From assembly GCF_051622035.1 (NCBI RefSeq), contig NC_135359.1, positions 15,561,501 through 15,625,500 on the forward strand: DNA of 64,000 nucleotides. Reading direction: 5' to 3'. Of the stretch, positions 61,091-64,000 are shown in pieces (position 1 is the first letter of the stretch; each line of letters begins with the position of its first letter). The notes below the pieces were generated by a model. It was given only the letters and a program-made list of their open reading frames with translations. It ran no database searches and was not told the DNA's origin. The translations under genes and the position numbers were made by a program. The stretch comes from Arctopsyche grandis. Its lineage: Eukaryota; Arthropoda; Insecta; Trichoptera; Hydropsychidae.

Positions 61091-61150
61091 CAAACAAACC
61101 TGTTCACAGACACTTCTTCCGGAGGCTCTCCTTCAAAGGCCTACGCAGAG
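60724..61150 (+). CDS. Lnk: SH2B/Lnk adaptor protein, first coding exon (partial gene)
   Basis: ATG 60724 opens a frame of 142 codons to a clean donor (AGAG|GTAATC) at 61150, phase 1. After Gly/Ala-rich sequence, the segment WCAAAERQGASLAAAACQW, then TFLRIFCERFEAEVAKI matches the N-terminal Phe-zipper dimerisation domain of SH2B proteins (compare FLQHFEAEVARA in SH2B1). The exon ends HRHFFRRLSFKGLRR, which resembles the stretch before the PH domain. The PH and SH2 domains are not found in the last 2.8 kb, so the gene probably continues past 64000. Lnk links insulin/PI3K receptors to downstream signalling at the membrane. The family call rests on one exon. The GC-rich sequence makes the exact start uncertain. 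Confidence 0.68.
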
Positions 61151-61302
61151 GTAATCATTACATCCACACCGAATCTTTTTATTACTGTCACAACATATCA
61201 ACAACTCTCCGATATGTAAACATGTTTATTTATATGTGAACATCGATGATTCGGTGGTTGAGTTTATGTCTAGCACTGAGAGATTCCAGGTTCGATGCTT
61301 AA

Positions 61303-62015
61303 GAGGGCTGGACAGCAGCGCCTTGTCCATACAAACGTACTATACTTCTCCCTAGCTCAATTATGGCACTAGAGAAATTATTTTTTAATATGCTATGGAT
61401 ATCCACCATTGGGGTGCATCTATAGTTTTATTTTTTTGATTAATTATTTTTTATATGAGCTAGGAGCCGCCAAACATCTATAAAATCGCCTCTTTTTTAC
61501 ACCCACGAAACGAGTCCAGCGTGCTTATTTAACGGTCGATTTTAAAAAAAATACGCCGATAGATGCACAGAAAGTATCTTTCTCATATCGATGATGAAAT
61601 TTTTTTACAAAAAATACGCCGATAGATGCACAGAAAGTATCTTTCTAATATCGATGATGAAATTTTTTTAAAAAAAATACACCGATAGATGCACAGAAAG
61701 TATCTTTCTCATATCGATGATGAAATTTTTTTAAAAAAAATACACCGATAGATGCACAGAAAGTATCTTTCTCATATCGATGATGAAATTTTTTTAAAAA
61801 TTGGTCCAGTTTTGGAGGAGAAAATAGTAGAGTACGAAACCTCGATTTTGTCAATTTAAAATACGTTTTATCTGGTCGAAGCGCAACTCAAGTCGCATTC
61901 ACTCAATATATATATTGATATATATTGTCGCATTCACTCAATATATACATACACTCAATATATATATCGAAGAAAGGAACGGTAACAAAATTAAGGTTTC
62001 AGGTGTACAGCCCTC
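61303..62015. mobile_element. 713-bp piggyBac-type non-autonomous element
   Basis: Ends GAGGGCTGGACAGC and the complement of GAGGGCTGTACACC. TTAA flanks both sides (61299-61302 and 62016-62019), the piggyBac target. The interior has a four-unit tandem repeat and no transposase. Confidence 0.8.
61550..61800. repeat. 63-bp tandem repeat, four units
   Basis: 'ccgatagatgcacagaaag' recurs at about 61556, 61619, 61682 and 61745, always 63 bases apart. Units are nearly identical, with small changes in the A-run. The period is a multiple of three, so it gives an open minus-strand frame of 21-residue repeats; I regard that as incidental. Confidence 0.9.
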
Positions 62016-62584
62016 TTAATACTTCTGGTTAGACTTGAATATTTGAGTCGATCGTTCCTTATATCAGAGAAGAGTTTGCCAATTTATCTGATTTCCATTG
62101 AAACGGTTTCTCTAGTTGGCAAAAATCGTCCCACCTGCTGTTACAAATATCTGAATTAGACTTATGTACGGTATGCAAAAATGTATGTACAAATCTAAAT
62201 TCATAGATGTCTCAATGGATTGATTATTTCATTAATTGATAATTTCGTGTTCTTCAGCCCTCGAAATACCGTGATTTATATAATAAAAATGCTGCAATGT
62301 TTGTAATTAATTGTCTAAAAAGGCGCATTGGGGTCTACCTGTCAGGCCTTCCTTTTATATATTTTATTTATTAGAATATATGGGGAAGGCGGCAAAGCCA
62401 ATAGGTTCATGGAGATTGGCTTAGTATATATAATGAAATATAACAATAATAAAATGAAAGTAAACACTATAAAGGATATGACAACAGAGAATACCAAAAG
62501 ATACAAGGAATGAAGATAAAAAAAAACACCTGCAACAGTAACATATTAAATAAAATAAAAAACAAAAATATAGAAAAGATATTA

Positions 62585-62955
62585 GGAAAGAAGAAATACA
62601 TCTAGCTTGTTTTTAAAAATATTAAGGTTTTCAGAAATTACCATGTTATTGGGAAGACTATTCCAAACTGTTTAAAAAGAAGGAATCTCTGATCAATATA
62701 TTCGATTTTTTTTCTTTTTGGAGTCTAAGAGAGTGACCTTTGAGATGAGTGTTTTCATTGAATGAAGTTTGGAAATACTACATATCACAATTATAATGAT
62801 TATTTAATATTTTAAAGCCTTCGATTAAGTCGCCTCTTATTCTTCTCGTCTCCAATGTAGTGAAATTCATTCTTTTGAGTCTTTCTTTATAAGAAAGTAA
62901 TTTAAGTTCAGAGGGAATCTTTGTCATTCTCCTTTGTACCCTTTCGATACATATA
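62585..62955 (-). pseudogene. CR1/L2-like non-LTR retrotransposon C-terminal fragment
   Basis: Minus-strand translation gives VQRRMTKIPSELKLLSYKER, then LKRMNFTTLETRRIRGDLIE, then LKGHSLRLQKEKK, then SENLNIFKNKLD. This is the conserved end of CR1/L2-type reverse transcriptase proteins. Stops and shifts are present, so it is a fossil. Confidence 0.75.
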
Positions 62956-63129
62956 ACATATTTTTTAAAATGAATATATATATATAGTAAGATTCCCTCT
63001 TATAATTCCCTCCTATATATAGTAATACAATATAAGAGTAAAAAAATACGTAGGTCTATTCTAATAGCCACTGAACCAGCGATCATCATGTGTTTTACAC
63101 TTTTTTGTTGTTAGTATTTATAGTATTGT

Positions 63130-63317
63130 TGTGTAGGGGTGGGTTCAGGATCCAAATGATAGGCCAAAGTCGCTTCACAGCATTTATTTAACTATTTCTA
63201 TTAAACTATTAGTGTGTACCTCCTTATAAAGGACAAGTTGCACACCATAGCTTTCCCGATCCATTTATGTATCTATTGTCTAGGCATGTGCAGGTCTACC
63301 GTGGTTAGCCGTACACA
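63130..63317 (-). mobile_element. Solo-LTR-like sequence related to 53965-54348
   Basis: 'aggatccaaatgataggcca', 'gcttcacagcattta' and 'ccttataaagg' follow the same order as in the LTR at 53965-54348 at perhaps three quarters identity. TGTGTA and TACACA may be its ends. No duplication found. Confidence 0.5.
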
Positions 63318-63319
63318 CT

Positions 63320-64000
63320 CCGACACTTAATGAGTACAGAAATTTGTGTTAAGCTTATCTGTACAGTCAAACTTGCTTACTATGAGTATTACAGAACTGA
63401 TAACATTAACATAAGCTCTGCTCTTGTACCTTATTTTATGTAATATTCAAGTAGGATGAAAAATATACAATTCCATTTGTCAGCTAATATGTCCCGATCG
63501 AAAAACAAGTTTTTATTCTCAAATTATACGACTACTTTATGAATATAAAGTAATCGTATAAATCGTATACTCGATGAATATAAAGTAATCGTATAAATAA
63601 ATATATTATATTATATGTATACTTTTTTTGAACATATTTTTTCATCATTGAAGTAAAATTTTCTTCCATATACGATTTATTTGAACGCGTTCCTAGAATG
63701 GAAAATTGAATAAATCCTTTAAACATGAAAACAAAATAGATGACTGATGCTGTAAATGTAATGCTTACTTTAAATTGAAAGAGAGACGTAATTTGAATAG
63801 ATTGTATATGTATAAGCTTTAAAAATATTGTAGTGCATATTTGCATTTTTAATTTTTATTATAATATATTAAAAATAACTGATATAAATTCGTTATTTTT
63901 TTTTAATTTGCTAAGAAAAATAAGATACGACAAAGGTAATATATATATTTTCATGTTAGCAGTGGTGGATTTACTCACCCCAAGTTTTATTAGGATTTAG
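63320..64000. other. Right end of window, nothing recognised
   Basis: AT-rich. A short direct repeat 'gaatataaagtaatcgtata' occurs twice near 63540-63600. Presumably Lnk intron. Confidence 0.35.

Larger units (their letters stand above)
61225..62150 (+). mobile_element. SINE split by a piggyBac-type element
   Basis: The head ('ggtggttgagtttatgtc', 'ccaggttcgatgctt') lies at 61235-61302 and the body ('ggttagacttgaatatttg', 'ttgaaacggtttctc') at 62016-62150. Both match the family at 9125-9330 and 45205-45425, in the right order, with the insertion at 61303-62015 between them. Confidence 0.75.

Noticed and set aside
60601-61113. Long minus-strand frames rich in Pro and Ala opposite the Lnk exon.
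   Set aside because: They are shadows of the GC-rich plus-strand exon. The plus strand has recognisable SH2B-like motifs and a good donor; the minus strand has only low-complexity Pro/Ala/Arg.
61645-61854. Minus-strand frame of a repeated 21-residue unit.
   Set aside because: Produced by the 63-bp tandem repeat inside a MITE; no start context, no homologue, and the repeat is explained as DNA.

Overview
This is a 64-kb piece of an AT-rich, intron-rich eukaryotic genome, almost certainly an insect. The genes are insect or bilaterian orthologues with short canonical introns: a Slob/PXK-type pseudokinase, a TAF6L/Saf6 subunit, an AA15 lytic polysaccharide monooxygenase, ESS2/DGCR14, a TBX1/org-1 T-box factor and the first exon of an SH2B/Lnk adaptor. 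Between and inside them lies a dense layer of insect transposable elements. The insect order cannot be fixed from the sequence alone.

Layout. 1-1225: end of one palindromic element and all of a 939-bp foldback element. 2450-4858 (+): Slob-like gene, 10 exons. 5441-7807 (-): TAF6L-like gene, 9 exons, convergent with Slob, starting in a GC-rich island. 7955-8863: cluster of three palindromic elements, one nested in another. 9125-9330: SINE. 11211-12174 (+): AA15 LPMO, 4 exons. 12443-13275 and 13796-14128 (-): two related secreted proteins of unknown function. 15298-20397 (-): ESS2, 9 exons, with hAT remnants in its first intron. 22900-41117 (-): org-1/TBX1 gene, 8 exons over 18 kb, with many transposons in its introns. 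41118-60500: no gene recognised; tandem repeats, hAT, Merlin, LTR, Jockey-like, Harbinger and foldback elements. 60724-61150 (+): first coding exon of Lnk in a GC-rich island, the rest presumably beyond the window. 61225-64000: SINE split by a piggyBac-type element, and a CR1/L2-like fragment.

The exon models for Slob (484 aa), TAF6L (543 aa), LPMO (212 aa), ESS2 (505 aa) and org-1 (474 aa) were built by hand. All intron phases agree and the exon lengths sum to whole codons. The genes do not form a pathway. Two act in nuclear gene expression machinery (TAF6L, ESS2), one is a developmental transcription factor (org-1), two are signalling proteins (Slob, Lnk) and three encode secreted proteins (LPMO and the two paralogues).

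The most unusual material is in the repeats. One group of foldback elements with 8-bp target duplications has arms made of degenerate units of about 16 bases, different in each element but built to a common pattern. A second, very short element family inserts twice in tandem and shares the target duplication between neighbours.
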